A stretch of DNA of 64,000 nt from Terriglobus sp. RCC_193 (GTDB taxonomy: Bacteria > Acidobacteriota > Terriglobia > Terriglobales > Acidobacteriaceae). Position numbers and translations under genes: made by a program. The DNA lies in assembly GCF_041355105.1 (NCBI RefSeq), contig NZ_JBFUPK010000001.1, positions 372,001 through 436,000 on the forward strand, in the 5' to 3' direction. The notes under the pieces are model-generated. The model ran no database searches. It had not been told where the DNA came from and saw nothing but the letters and a program-made list of their open reading frames with translations. Positions 43,469 to 52,426 of the stretch are shown in pieces. Positions within the stretch are counted from its first letter, which is position 1. Each line of letters starts with the position of its first letter.

Positions 43469-45106
43469 ATGGCAACGAACGCAATTCCCACCGTACGCGA
43501 GCCTCAGGCTCCGCTGAAGACCTTCGTCAATGAGGCATTTCAGGACTTCACCAATAGTGATGTGAAGGCGAGTATGCAGGAAGCCCTGCGCCTGGTTGAG
43601 AGTGAATTGGGCAAGGAGTATCCACTCATTCTCGGTGGCGAGCGTGTGTATACCGCAGAGAAGATCGTCTCCACCAATCCTGCGAAACCTGCACAGAAGA
43701 TTGGTGTGCACCAGGAAGCTGAGCTTGCCCATGTGGAACAGGCTGTTGCCGCGGGAGAGAAGGCTTTTAAGACGTGGAGCCGCGTGCCGGTGCAGCAGCG
43801 CGTGCAGTTGCTGCTGGATGTTTCGAAGCTGGTGCAGCAGCGCAAGAACGAACTCTGCGCATGGCTGACCTATGAAGTCGGCAAGAACTGGGCCGAGGCA
43901 GATGCAGATGTTGCCGAGTGCGTTGACTTCCTGGAGTTCTATGCGCGTGAGGCACTGAAACTGGATGCGGCTAAAACGCCCATTCAGTTCCCGGGTGAGA
44001 AGAACACGCTGCGTTACATTCCGCTGGGTGTGGGAGCAGTCATTCCGCCGTGGAACTTCCCGCTGGCCATTATGGCAGGCATGACGATGGCGGCCGTCGT
44101 CAGCGGCAATACCGTGGTGCTGAAACCTTCACCCGACGCAGGCACCATTGCCTCACGCTTCTTTGCGCTGTTGGAAGAGGCGGGGATGCCAGAGGGCGTG
44201 GTGAACCTGTGCCAGGGAACGGGTGACCGCGTGGGCGCCGCGCTGGTGGCTAATCCGAAGATCCGTTTCATCGCCTTCACCGGCTCGAAGAAGGTGGGCC
44301 TCATCGTGCATGAGACAGCCGCTAAAACGCAGCCGGGGCAGCACTTCATCAAGCGCACGATTCTGGAGATGGGTGGCAAGGATGCCATTCTTGTCGATGC
44401 GGACGCTGACATCGATGCCGCAGTAGAGGGTGTTGTGGCCAGCGCGTTCGGTTTCAGTGGGCAGAAGTGCTCGGCATGTTCACGTGCAGTGGTGGATACC
44501 CGCATTTATGACGTGTTCTGTGATCGCCTCGTTGAACGCGTGGAGAAGATCAAGGTGGGCGATCCGGTGGAGAACTTTGCCATGGGACCTGTCGTGAACA
44601 GGATTGCATTCGACCGTGTGCTGAACGCCATTGAGACCGGCAAGTCCGAAGGCCGCCTGCTGACCGGCGGCGAGGCGTTTGCGAACGCAACTGGCGGATA
44701 TTACGTGAAGCCGACAGTCTTCGCGGACATCGCTCCGAATGCACGCATTGCGCAGGAAGAGATCTTTGGGCCGGTATTGGCTGTGATCAAGTCGCAGAAC
44801 TTTGATGAGGCTCTGGAGATCGTCAACGGTACCGAATATGGCCTGACCGGAGCGATCTATTCCATGTCGCGCGAGCGGCTGGACCGGGCTGCGAAGGAGT
44901 TCCACGTGGGGAACCTGTACCTGAACCGCAAATGCACCGGAGCCATGGTGGGAGCGCATCCCTTTGGCGGCTTCAATATGAGTGGAACGGACTCGAAGGC
45001 GGGCGGCGGGGATTACCTGCTGCTGTTTACCCAGGCGAAATCCATTGCGGAGAAGCAGGGCGTCATCGATGAGACGGATCAGATGACAAAGCCAAACGGC
45101 ATTTAG
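43469..45106 (+). CDS. pruA: L-glutamate gamma-semialdehyde dehydrogenase (1-pyrroline-5-carboxylate dehydrogenase)
   Basis: Oxidises glutamate semialdehyde to glutamate with NAD+, the second step of proline breakdown. The 545-residue product is a monofunctional (RocA-type) P5CDH: IPPWNFPLAIMAGMTMAAVVSGNTVVLKPSP, LEMGGKDAILVD (general-base Glu near 300) and FGFSGQKCSACSRAVV (catalytic Cys near 334). The C-terminal NRKCTGAMVGAHPFGGFNMSGTDSKAGG is diagnostic of this group among aldehyde dehydrogenases. No proline dehydrogenase gene is adjacent. It starts 32 bp after the large CE4/GT2 gene and could be co-transcribed, but ends at its own hairpin. Confidence 0.94.
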   Translation: MATNAIPTVREPQAPLKTFVNEAFQDFTNSDVKASMQEALRLVESELGKEYPLILGGERVYTAEKIVSTNPAKPAQKIGVHQEAELAHVEQAVAAGEKAFKTWSRVPVQQRVQLLLDVSKLVQQRKNELCAWLTYEVGKNWAEADADVAECVDFLEFYAREALKLDAAKTPIQFPGEKNTLRYIPLGVGAVIPPWNFPLAIMAGMTMAAVVSGNTVVLKPSPDAGTIASRFFALLEEAGMPEGVVNLCQGTGDRVGAALVANPKIRFIAFTGSKKVGLIVHETAAKTQPGQHFIKRTILEMGGKDAILVDADADIDAAVEGVVASAFGFSGQKCSACSRAVVDTRIYDVFCDRLVERVEKIKVGDPVENFAMGPVVNRIAFDRVLNAIETGKSEGRLLTGGEAFANATGGYYVKPTVFADIAPNARIAQEEIFGPVLAVIKSQNFDEALEIVNGTEYGLTGAIYSMSRERLDRAAKEFHVGNLYLNRKCTGAMVGAHPFGGFNMSGTDSKAGGGDYLLLFTQAKSIAEKQGVIDETDQMTKPNGI

Positions 45107-45124
45107 CTACGTTGCAAGGTCATA

Positions 45125-45157
45125 CAAAGGGGCATGGCGATTTGCCATGCTCCTTTG
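45125..45157 (+). terminator. terminator-like hairpin after pruA
   Basis: Fourteen-base-pair stem CAAAGGGGCATGGC / GCCATGCTCCTTTG with one G-U pair and a 5-nt loop (GATTT). No long T-tract follows, so it may be rho-assisted or an mRNA-stabilising 3' end. Confidence 0.6.
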
Positions 45158-45185
45158 CTATTGGGGAAGTGACCGCACCAAAGAA

Positions 45186-45213
45186 GAAGGCGAGCGCCGG
45201 AGCGCTCGCCTTC
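45186..45213 (-). terminator. intrinsic terminator of the rplS operon
   Basis: Perfect 12-bp stem GAAGGCGAGCGC / GCGCTCGCCTTC with a 4-nt loop. Read on the minus strand it is followed by TTCTTCTTT, the end of the rpsP-rplS transcription unit. Confidence 0.8.
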
Positions 45214-45236
45214 TGAATTTCCATTAAGGAAGTGAT

Positions 45237-45596
45237 TTACGCGTTGGTACGTGCAACTTCGCGCAGACGGGCAGCCTTGCCACGCAGACCGCGCAGGTAG
45301 AACAGCTTGGCGCGACGCACTTCGTACGAGCGAACCTTTTCGACCTTGTCGACAACCTTCGAGTTGAACGGGAAGATACGCTCCACGCCCTGACCGAAGC
45401 TCATCTTACGGACGGTGAAGGACCCCTGAGGTCCGTTCTTGCGAGCGATGCACATGCCCTCAAACGCCTGAAGACGCTCTTTGTCGCCTTCCTTGATCTT
45501 GACCTGCACGCGCACGGTGTCGCCTGGCGCGAATTCGGGAAGGTCGGTACGCTCCAGCTTTGCTGCGAGCTTCTGCATGATGGGATGAATGGACAT
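45237..45596 (-). CDS. rplS: 50S ribosomal protein L19 (bL19)
   Basis: Structural protein of the large subunit at the subunit interface, 119 residues: [89 protein letters not shown], all bL19 hallmarks. It is the last gene of the rpsP-khpA-rimM-trmD-rplS series, 102 bp after trmD, and ends at a strong terminator. Confidence 0.98.
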   Translation of the reverse strand: MSIHPIMQKLAAKLERTDLPEFAPGDTVRVQVKIKEGDKERLQAFEGMCIARKNGPQGSFTVRKMSFGQGVERIFPFNSKVVDKVEKVRSYEVRRAKLFYLRGLRGKAARLREVARTNA

Positions 45597-45698
45597 GATG
45601 CCTGAATTCCTTACTTAGTAATCGTTGTTCAGTATACCGCAGAATCTGGAAAAGTTGGCATAAATCGCCCTGTGTGGCGTATTCGCTCTGGATATCCG

Positions 45699-46508
45699 CT
45701 AATTCTCACGCAGTGTTGCGAGAAATCGTCTGTCTTCAGCAGACAGGGTTGCGGTTTCCAGCAAATCGGGCCGATTCGCAGCCGTTTTGCGCAGCGCCTG
45801 TTGCCGCCGCCACTTGCGAATGGCGGTGTGGTCGCCACCGGAGAGGACATCGGGGATGGGCATTCCGCGAAATTCTGCAGGTCGTGTGTAATGCGGGTAG
45901 TCGAGCAGGCCTGCGGAAGGTGACATGGCCAGCGGTGGAGCGTCTTCAGCCTGTTCGCTGTCATGCGCATGACCAAAGCTTTCATAATGCGCGGAATCGG
46001 GGTTCCCGAGCACCCCCGGAAGCAGGCGGACGACCGCGTCGACGATAACCGCCGCGCCAAGTTCCCCGCCGGAAAGCACGTAGTCGCCGATAGAGATTTC
46101 GCGGTCGCAGTGCAGCGCATTCACGCGTTCATCCACACCTTCATAGCGTCCGCAGATCAGCACAAGCCGATCCAGCGATTTCAGCTCCTGGGCGATGGTT
46201 TGTGTGAACGGTTGCCCCTGCGCCGAGAGCAGTACCACGGATTCCTTCTGTGTATCGCGATTTGCTTTCGGTGCAATTCCAAGCGATTCAATTGCCTCGG
46301 TAAGGGGCTCTGGCTTGAGGACCATGCCCTCACCACCGCCAAAGGGGCGGTCATCGACTGTGCGATGCCGGTCGTGGGTGAAGTTGCGCAGATCAACACA
46401 GTTCACCGATGCAATCCCAGCGGACAGCGCCCGCGCCACCACGCCATAGCGCAGGGTGCTCTCCAGGAAAGCAGGGAAGATGGTCACAATGTCGACTTGC
46501 AGGGCCAT
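45699..46508 (-). CDS. trmD: tRNA (guanine-N1)-methyltransferase
   Basis: Methylates G37 of tRNAs next to the anticodon, preventing +1 frameshifts. The 269-residue protein has the trefoil-knot SPOUT core: VDIVTIFPAF, DDRPFGGGEGMVLKPEPL, LVLICGRYEGVDERV and REISIGDYVLSGGELGAAVIVDAV. The DYPHYTRPAEFRG stretch and the ISGGDHTAIRKWRRQQAL-type C-terminal tail complete the family picture. It lies 35 bp after rimM in the conserved ribosomal cluster. The C-terminal ATLREN end is slightly longer than in E. coli. Confidence 0.97.
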   Translation of the reverse strand: MALQVDIVTIFPAFLESTLRYGVVARALSAGIASVNCVDLRNFTHDRHRTVDDRPFGGGEGMVLKPEPLTEAIESLGIAPKANRDTQKESVVLLSAQGQPFTQTIAQELKSLDRLVLICGRYEGVDERVNALHCDREISIGDYVLSGGELGAAVIVDAVVRLLPGVLGNPDSAHYESFGHAHDSEQAEDAPPLAMSPSAGLLDYPHYTRPAEFRGMPIPDVLSGGDHTAIRKWRRQQALRKTAANRPDLLETATLSAEDRRFLATLREN

Positions 46509-46543
46509 ATGGAGTTGTTGCTTCTCAGGGTAACCGCAGGAAG

Positions 46544-47104
46544 CTAGCCGTTCATCTCCAGCAGGCCATCCGGCAGATTCATCTCAATCTTGCGAGCGGC
46601 TGTGTCGATGCCGGTGACGAAGGCATTCGCAAACGGGATGAGCACCTCATCTCCATTGGCGCGTTCGACCACGAAGAGGGCTGCGGCATCTTCGATGCGC
46701 TTTCCCGCAGGATCCTGGGGGAAATGCATGTCAACAACGGTACCAAGTAGGTCGCCGTGATGCACCATCTGGCACCCGATCAGATCGCTCACGTAATAGT
46801 TTCCGTTAGATAGTGTAAGTCGCTGATTTGAAGCTATTTCGATGGTGGCGTTTAGTAGCTTCTCAGCATCGGAAATGGAATCCACACCACGCAGCTTGAG
46901 TACGATCCGCCCAGCGCTTCGTCCTGTTGGAAGCCACGAGTCTTCGACCACGACGGGCTGTGGTTCACACTCCGGAAGCCGGAGAAAGATGTTTGGATAT
47001 TCGCGAAAATGATCCGGGAAGTCCGTTTTCAGGTCGGCCAGAACTTCTCCTCGCCGTCCCTGCGGACGTACCACACGCGCCAGCGAGATCCATTCCTCTG
47101 CCAT
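46544..47104 (-). CDS. rimM: 16S rRNA processing / ribosome maturation protein
   Basis: Helps fold the 3' domain of 16S rRNA and binds ribosomal protein S19. The 186-residue product has the N-terminal RimM barrel (ISLARVVRPQGRRGEVLADLKTDFPDHF) and the C-terminal PRC-barrel: NYYVSDLIGCQMVHHGDLLGTVVDMHFPQDPAG, VLIPFANAFVTGIDTAARKIEMNLPDGLLEMNG. It starts 14 bp after khpA and precedes trmD. Confidence 0.94.
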   Translation of the reverse strand: MAEEWISLARVVRPQGRRGEVLADLKTDFPDHFREYPNIFLRLPECEPQPVVVEDSWLPTGRSAGRIVLKLRGVDSISDAEKLLNATIEIASNQRLTLSNGNYYVSDLIGCQMVHHGDLLGTVVDMHFPQDPAGKRIEDAAALFVVERANGDEVLIPFANAFVTGIDTAARKIEMNLPDGLLEMNG

Positions 47105-47118
47105 ATGAGCCCCCGCCC

Positions 47119-47388
47119 TTACTCCGACTGCACATCCAGGCTGAAGCGATGCTGTACCTTGCTTCCGGCGGCGCTGAGAATGGTTCGCAGCGACCGTGCC
47201 GTGCGTCCTTGTTTGCCGATGACCTTGCCCAGGTCGTCGGGATGGACAAAAAGACGAAGAACTGTTTCGGATTCAAAAGCTTCTGATTCGACCCGCAGGT
47301 TTTCCGGATGGTCTACAAGGGCTTTTGCAATCCCGGTAAGCAGCTCAGAGATATGATTCACAGATTCAGGGGAGGAATGGTCCGTCAT
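47119..47388 (-). CDS. khpA: KH domain RNA-binding protein
   Basis: An 89-residue single KH domain (KhpA/YlqC family). The nucleic-acid-binding loop is GKVIGKQGRTARSLRTILSAAG, preceded by LRVESEAFESETVLRLFVHPDDL. In Gram-positive bacteria KhpA pairs with KhpB and affects cell size and RNA levels. Its place between rpsP and rimM is conserved in many bacteria. A terminator-like hairpin lies in the 188 bp between rpsP and this gene, so it may have its own promoter or depend on read-through. Confidence 0.92.
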   Translation of the reverse strand: MTDHSSPESVNHISELLTGIAKALVDHPENLRVESEAFESETVLRLFVHPDDLGKVIGKQGRTARSLRTILSAAGSKVQHRFSLDVQSE

Positions 47389-47499
47389 ACGTACCTTGGA
47401 AGGGAATGAGATTTCTTACCCTGTTCAGCAACCAACACAACGCTGCGCAGAGAGACTCTTCCGAACTTAGATGATCTGTACCACCAGAAGTGACTGAAA

Positions 47500-47548
47500 T
47501 AAAAGAGCCGCGGAGCTATGCGAATCATGGAAGGCATAGGACCGCGGC
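47500..47548 (-). terminator. attenuator/terminator hairpin between rpsP and khpA
   Basis: Read on the minus strand: GCCGCGGTCCTATGC, a loop of about 12 nt, GCATAGCTCCGCGGC, then TCTTTTATTT. The stem has 12 paired bases around a 3-bp internal mismatch. It starts about 30 bp after the rpsP stop. Confidence 0.72.
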
Positions 47549-47576
47549 CCGAGGTTAAAACGTCCTCAACAGTGGC

Positions 47577-47831
47577 TTAGGCAGCCACTGCTTCGGTCGC
47601 GGGCGCGTTCTTAACGAGCTTCGCCACAATATCCGACATCTGGGCGCCAACGCCGGTCCAGTAATCGATGCGATCGTGCTTCAGGCTAACCGTTGCGGGT
47701 TCCGTACGCGGGTTGTAGGTACCAACCACTTCGATGGAACGACCATTGCGGGCGCGATCCTTTTCGATCACAACGATGCGGTAGTAGGGCTGCTTACGCG
47801 CTCCAACGCGCGCCAAACGAATCATGACCAC
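47577..47831 (-). CDS. rpsP: 30S ribosomal protein S16 (bS16)
   Basis: Small-subunit assembly protein, 84 residues: MVMIRLARVGARKQPYYRIVVIEKDRARNGRSIEVVGTYNPRTEP, VSLKHDRIDYWTGVGAQMSDIVAKLVKNA. The GTG at 47831 is taken as the start (initiator Met, then Val-Met-Ile-Arg) since GGAAG lies 7 nt upstream and the family begins MVxIRLAR. The alternative ATG two codons later is too far from that site. First gene of the translation cluster. Confidence 0.97.
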   Translation of the reverse strand: MVMIRLARVGARKQPYYRIVVIEKDRARNGRSIEVVGTYNPRTEPATVSLKHDRIDYWTGVGAQMSDIVAKLVKNAPATEAVAA

Positions 47832-48272
47832 TTGGTTACTTCCTCACTCACAAACAATGTCTTGGTGATGGCCGGTGCACAGGGCAGCGGAAATTGCGCA
47901 GTGCCTGTCACCGACGGCGGTGCGCGCAACACATTCCAACCTATCTATTGTGGGCTATTAACGACAAAAATACAAGAAGGGAATCGCCAAGATCCTTCAG
48001 AAAACGGAACCCACCGCATTCCCGAATTGGTCCGGACTCGCCTTCTTTCGTTGTTTTACATCCGGAAAATCGGTCATGGGAGTGGGCACGGCAGAAGCGT
48101 AACGGACGTCAGGGAAGCAAAGAACGCTGTTGCTGTCATCGCCATCGGGTAAGATGCCTTCCAAGGAACCAGAGACATTTTGTCTTTGCCGCGCGTAAGT
48201 GCGTCGGAACGCGGCAGTATGCGTCCATCTCGATAGAGCACCGCATCCCACCTATTACCGGAGGGCCGCACC
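47832..48272. other. 440 bp divergent intergenic region, rpsP / esterase
   Basis: No convincing gene or RNA. The open frames here lack ribosome-binding sites and family features. The region should carry the rpsP promoter; on the minus strand TTGTAT, 17 bp and CACAAT near 47940-47980 is a weak candidate. The esterase promoter should be on the plus strand. Nothing repeated or palindromic stands out. Confidence 0.5.
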
Positions 48273-48983
48273 ATGCACCGCGAATACCACGTCGATCAAT
48301 CGGAGGCACTGGGGCGTTCCATGGAGCACCTGGTCTTCGGTCAGGATGGTCTGCCGGTGATTGTCTTTCCCACCTCCCGCGGCCGGTTTTACGAATTTGA
48401 AGATCAGGCAATGGTTGGCGCGCTGGAAAGCAAGATCAACCGTGGCCAGATTCAGCTGTGGTGCGTTGACTCCGTCAACAACGAGAGCTGGTTTGCCGAC
48501 GGTGCGGAAGGAAGTTGGTGCATCGCACGGCATCTGCAGTATGAGCGATACATCCTGAACGAACTGGTGCCGTATATCCATACGCGCAATCGGAACAAGA
48601 TGCTGGCAGTGATGGGATGTTCCTTCGGCGGATTTCACAGCATGAGCATGGCGCTGCGCCATCCGGACAAGATTAACGCGGCACTGTCCATGGGAGGAGC
48701 ATTTGATGTAGCGCGTTTTCTCCACGGCTATTACTGCGATGACTTGTACTTCACGCTGCCCATGGATTTTCTGCCGAATCTGCACGATCACTGGTATCTG
48801 GACCGGTATCGGCATAACACTTACATCCTGGCGACCGGGCATCACGACCAGTACTGGGATGACAATGAGCGGCTTGCAACGATTATGCGTGACAAAAACC
48901 TTCCCGTTCGGTTGGATGTGTGGGGAGACAACACCGGACACGACTGGCCTTGGTGGCGGCGTATGGTGCAAACCTACGTCTGA
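48273..48983 (+). CDS. esterase, alpha/beta-hydrolase fold (EstA/Esterase-D-like)
   Basis: A 236-residue cytoplasmic serine hydrolase. The nucleophile elbow is MGCSFGGFHSM near residue 116, with oxyanion and binding region VIVFPTSRGRFYEFED. The acid and His are probably in the DQYWDDNERL and GDNTGHDWPWW segments. DRYRHNTYILATGHHD fits the esterase-D-like family often found in Bacteroidetes and Acidobacteria. No signal peptide. GGAGG precedes the ATG. A secreted VWFA protein follows 48 bp downstream, but the link is unclear. Substrate unknown. Confidence 0.83.
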   Translation: MHREYHVDQSEALGRSMEHLVFGQDGLPVIVFPTSRGRFYEFEDQAMVGALESKINRGQIQLWCVDSVNNESWFADGAEGSWCIARHLQYERYILNELVPYIHTRNRNKMLAVMGCSFGGFHSMSMALRHPDKINAALSMGGAFDVARFLHGYYCDDLYFTLPMDFLPNLHDHWYLDRYRHNTYILATGHHDQYWDDNERLATIMRDKNLPVRLDVWGDNTGHDWPWWRRMVQTYV

Positions 48984-49031
48984 AGCGTCGTTGATGATGT
49001 GTGCTTCAATGTTCCACACAGAGGAACGTTC

Positions 49032-50786
49032 ATGCAGCGCGCTCTCAGATATCTTGCAGCTTTCATCGTCATGCCGCTAGTGGCGCAGAAGCCTTCACCT
49101 GACACGACTACTCTCAAAACCACAGCGCGCCTTGTTCTGGTCGATGTTGTCGTTACCGATCATAATGGCAAAGCAGTACATGGCCTAAAGGCAACGGACT
49201 TTCACCTGACGGAAGACAACGCACGGCAGGTGCTGCGGAACTTTGATGAGCATGCGGTTGCTGCATCTGTTCCGGCGAGTAGTGTTCAGATGCCTCCCGG
49301 TATGTTTACCAATTTCACTACTACCTCGCCCGATAACGTAACCAACATCCTGCTGATTGACCGCCTGAACACGGATCAGCTTGACCAACTCAATCTGCAT
49401 CGGCAGTTAGTGGCGTTTCTCAAAGGTGCCGCTCCCGGCACGCGAATCGGTATTTTCATTCTCGGCTCACAACTCTCCATGTTGCAGGGACCTACAACGG
49501 ACCTGACAAAACTTCGCGCGGCAATGCAGTCCACTACAACGCGAGAAGCAACCCTGAAACCTGACCAACTGCACGATTCCTTCGCTGACCAGATGGAGAA
49601 TATGGGCGCACCTCCAGCGGTAGTGGTGTCACTGCGGCAGTTCGAAGCTCAAAGGGGTGCGAATGAGTTGGATCTTCGCGTCAAGTTGACTTTGGCAGCC
49701 ATGAACCAGTTGGGCCGCTATCTCTCTGGCCTACCCGGACGTAAGAACCTGGTCTGGCTCTCCGGTTCGTTTCCTCTGAATGTCTTTCCGAACAATATCC
49801 AGGCACCGGGCAACCCGTTTGTTACCGCTGCGAACTACCAGGCAGATCTTCGTAAGACAACCAGTTTGCTGGCACAGGCACAGGTCGCAGTCTATCCAGT
49901 AGGGGCAGCTGGCTTGCGCGTATCGCCGGTCTTTGAAGCAGAGAACAACAAGACCTATGCGAATCGCTTGCACGCCTCGCAGCCAAGCCGTGCGGCAACC
50001 GACAATGCGGAGTTCGAGTCCACCCTTCTTGCCGAGAATGACACGATGAACCAAATGGCAGAATCCACCGGTGGGCGCGCCTTTCACGACACGAACGGTC
50101 TTGCAGAAGCCGTTGCGTCCGCACTTACAGATGGAGCCGACTACTACACACTTGCGTACACGCCGACGAATACAAAGACGGACGGAGGCTATCGCAAGAT
50201 CAAGCTGCAGCTTACGAATCCCGCATATACGTTGCGTTATCGTCGTGGATACTTTGCGGCGCCTACCAACCCTGCAGCACAGGCTTCCGTGGCCGTGCGT
50301 GGAGCAATGGCACTTGGTACTCCCGTACCGACAGAAATATTCTTGAAGTCGGCAGTCCTCCCCGCCATTGCCGGCGATCCCGAAGAGGTCGCGGCGGCGC
50401 CGCACAATCTGCTGGCAGCGAATGTAGTCGGCCCATTCCAGCGCTACACGATCGATACCATCGTTAATCCCACTGACCTTGCCTTCGAGCACGGCGAAGA
50501 CGACAAGGTCGTTGCCAGCTTTGACATTGCCATACTTGTCTACAGCGCGCAGGGCATATTGACGAATCGTCTGATAAACCAGCTTCACGCGTCTGCCACG
50601 CCACAGGAGTTTCAGAAGGACATGCAGCAGGGCGTGCAGTTCCACGAGGAAATCAGCGTTCCTGTCAAAGGGGAATACTTTCTGCGCATTGTGGTGCATG
50701 ATGTGGTCACGGATAAGATCGGCGCGGTGGAAGTACCAATCGACAACGTCCGTAAACTTGCTCCGTTGCATGCTGCAGCAAAATAA
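49032..50786 (+). CDS. VWFA-related Acidobacterial domain protein, secreted
   Basis: A 584-residue exported protein of the VWFA-related family described from Acidobacteria. The signal peptide is MQRALRYLAAFIVMPLVAQ. The domain opens with the family signature ARLVLVDVVVTDHNGKAVHGLKATDFHLTEDN, then a VWA-like fold with NILLIDRLNTDQLDQLNLHRQLVAFLKGAAPGTRIGIFILGS. GRYLSGLPGRKNLVWLSGSFPL and YYTLAYTPTNTKTDGGYRKIKLQLTNPAYTLRYRRGYF are the conserved central and C-terminal blocks. The MIDAS residues are not all visible. GAGGA precedes the ATG. Function unknown; strong taxonomic marker. Confidence 0.92.
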   Translation: MQRALRYLAAFIVMPLVAQKPSPDTTTLKTTARLVLVDVVVTDHNGKAVHGLKATDFHLTEDNARQVLRNFDEHAVAASVPASSVQMPPGMFTNFTTTSPDNVTNILLIDRLNTDQLDQLNLHRQLVAFLKGAAPGTRIGIFILGSQLSMLQGPTTDLTKLRAAMQSTTTREATLKPDQLHDSFADQMENMGAPPAVVVSLRQFEAQRGANELDLRVKLTLAAMNQLGRYLSGLPGRKNLVWLSGSFPLNVFPNNIQAPGNPFVTAANYQADLRKTTSLLAQAQVAVYPVGAAGLRVSPVFEAENNKTYANRLHASQPSRAATDNAEFESTLLAENDTMNQMAESTGGRAFHDTNGLAEAVASALTDGADYYTLAYTPTNTKTDGGYRKIKLQLTNPAYTLRYRRGYFAAPTNPAAQASVAVRGAMALGTPVPTEIFLKSAVLPAIAGDPEEVAAAPHNLLAANVVGPFQRYTIDTIVNPTDLAFEHGEDDKVVASFDIAILVYSAQGILTNRLINQLHASATPQEFQKDMQQGVQFHEEISVPVKGEYFLRIVVHDVVTDKIGAVEVPIDNVRKLAPLHAAAK

Positions 50787-50789
50787 AAA

Positions 50790-50830
50790 ATCGCCAGTAA
50801 GCGGGGAACTTACTGGCGATTCGACTTATT
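50790..50830. terminator. bidirectional intrinsic terminator
   Basis: Perfect 12-bp stem ATCGCCAGTAAG / CTTACTGGCGAT (50790-50801 and 50809-50820) with a 7-nt loop. It is flanked by AAATAAAAAA on the left and CGACTTATTTTTAG on the right. It serves the convergent VWFA and fucosidase genes. Confidence 0.9.
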
Positions 50831-50838
50831 TTTAGTGA

Positions 50839-52281
50839 TTACTTCGCCGTCTTCAGCACGACAACACTTGCAATCGGATCGATGGCGTTTGCGGGTAATG
50901 TGACGTCTACGGCATCACCGTTCTGTTTGAATGTGAGCGGCTTCTTCGTCGCCAGCAGATAGGCTCCTGTGACATTGCGCGGCATCTTCTCCAGGTGCAG
51001 CGTGGTGCCGGGCCACTTGAAGATTTCTACATAGACCTTGTCGGCCTTTGTTGTGGAGCGCCATTCCCAGGAGGGAATCCACTTCGGCTGCTTGGTCTTC
51101 TCGTTGATCTCCGTCTTGCTGAAGCTGCCTGCTTCCGGTCCGAAGAGTGTAGGAGAGGTGCCATAGATGGCTTCGCCATTCACGCTCATCCACTTGCCCA
51201 CCTGCTGCAGGCGTTCTACTTCCGCGGAAGGGACGATGCCGTGTGAGTCTGGTCCGATGTTCAGCAAATAATTGCCGCCCTTGCTGGCAATGTCGATCAG
51301 GTTGCGCACCAGTGTTTCAGTGGATTTGAAATTGTTGTCATAGGACTTGTAGCCCCATGTGTCATTCATGGTCATGCACGATTCCCAGTCACGTCCGGGG
51401 TATCCCTGCGGCGGAATGAACTGCTCTGGTGTTTCTGTGTCGCCCTGATACTTGCCGCCAAGGCGGTTGTTCCAGATCAGGTTCGGATACTTGTTAAGTA
51501 GCTTAACGATCTCCGCGGAACGCTCCGGCGTCATGACTGTGCCTGGTGTATCGAACCAGACGACAACGGGATAATCCCTGTAGTTCGTCAGCAGTTCGGT
51601 GAGTTGCGGGATGGCCTTCTTGTGCAGATAGTCGTCAAAGCTGCCGTCCTGCGCTTTGTCCCAGTGATGTGTGTCTGGATCATGCCCGGGCCGCATGGAT
51701 GCGCCGCCACCCGGCGCTGTCCAGTCCTGCGATTGCGAATAGTAGAAGCCGAGTTTCACGCCTTGTTTGTGGCACTCTTCCGCAAGTTCCTTCAGAGGGT
51801 CGCGATGGAACGGTGTTGCGGCAACAATGTTGAAGGGGTCGGCCTTGGAGTCGAACATGGCAAAGCCGTCATGATGTTTTGAAGTGATGACGATGTATTT
51901 CATGCCTGCGGCCTTTGCCAGCGCAACAATGTCATGCGCGTTAAAGCCCGTGGGATTGAACTGCGATGCGAGCGCTTTGTAATCGGCCACCGGAATGCTG
52001 GCGTTGTTCATGATCCATTCGCCGATGCCGGGAATCTGTTTGCCATTCCACGTGCCTGCGGGGATTGAGTAGAGGCCCCAGTGAATGAACATGCCGAAGC
52101 GTGCTTCGCGCCACCATGCCATGCGCGCATTGCGTTGTGCTGGTGTCTCCGTATCCTGAATCGCCTTGACGGGATGGTTCACACTTGCGGTGTCGATCCG
52201 CGATCCCTCAAGTTGTGCTTGCGCGCACACACTCATCGCCGCCATACATCCTGCCGCTACTGCTGATTTCCAACGCATCAT
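50839..52281 (-). CDS. alpha-L-fucosidase (GH29), secreted
   Basis: Removes terminal alpha-L-fucose from glycans. The 480-residue product has a signal peptide (MMRWKSAVAAGCMAAMSVCAQA), then the GH29 catalytic barrel: ARFGMFIHWGLYSIPAGTWNGK, AAGMKYIVITSKHHDGFAMFDSKADPFN, GFYYSQSQDWTAPGG, and the nucleophile Asp in YPVVVWFDTPGT (about residue 241). GNYLLNIGPDSHGIVP and the C-terminal beta domain (KVYVEIFKWPGTTLHLEKMP) fit. The upstream open frame adds 51 codons without a signal and is not used. GGGAG lies 10 nt before the double ATG. Confidence 0.93.
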   Translation of the reverse strand: MMRWKSAVAAGCMAAMSVCAQAQLEGSRIDTASVNHPVKAIQDTETPAQRNARMAWWREARFGMFIHWGLYSIPAGTWNGKQIPGIGEWIMNNASIPVADYKALASQFNPTGFNAHDIVALAKAAGMKYIVITSKHHDGFAMFDSKADPFNIVAATPFHRDPLKELAEECHKQGVKLGFYYSQSQDWTAPGGGASMRPGHDPDTHHWDKAQDGSFDDYLHKKAIPQLTELLTNYRDYPVVVWFDTPGTVMTPERSAEIVKLLNKYPNLIWNNRLGGKYQGDTETPEQFIPPQGYPGRDWESCMTMNDTWGYKSYDNNFKSTETLVRNLIDIASKGGNYLLNIGPDSHGIVPSAEVERLQQVGKWMSVNGEAIYGTSPTLFGPEAGSFSKTEINEKTKQPKWIPSWEWRSTTKADKVYVEIFKWPGTTLHLEKMPRNVTGAYLLATKKPLTFKQNGDAVDVTLPANAIDPIASVVVLKTAK

Positions 52282-52426
52282 CCTGATTACTCTCCCGTGC
52301 AAGCTTGAGGGTTCGCGACATGGCATGGCCAGTTCGAAACCCGGGAGGATTGTACTTCGCACCTGCTGGAACTGACAGTTGTTCCAACATGCAGAGCACG
52401 GTGTTCTGAGATGCAGAGGAGGGGAG

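Noticed and set aside
49731-50771. 346-codon open frame opposite the VWFA protein gene
   Set aside because: Antisense shadow with no recognisable domain.
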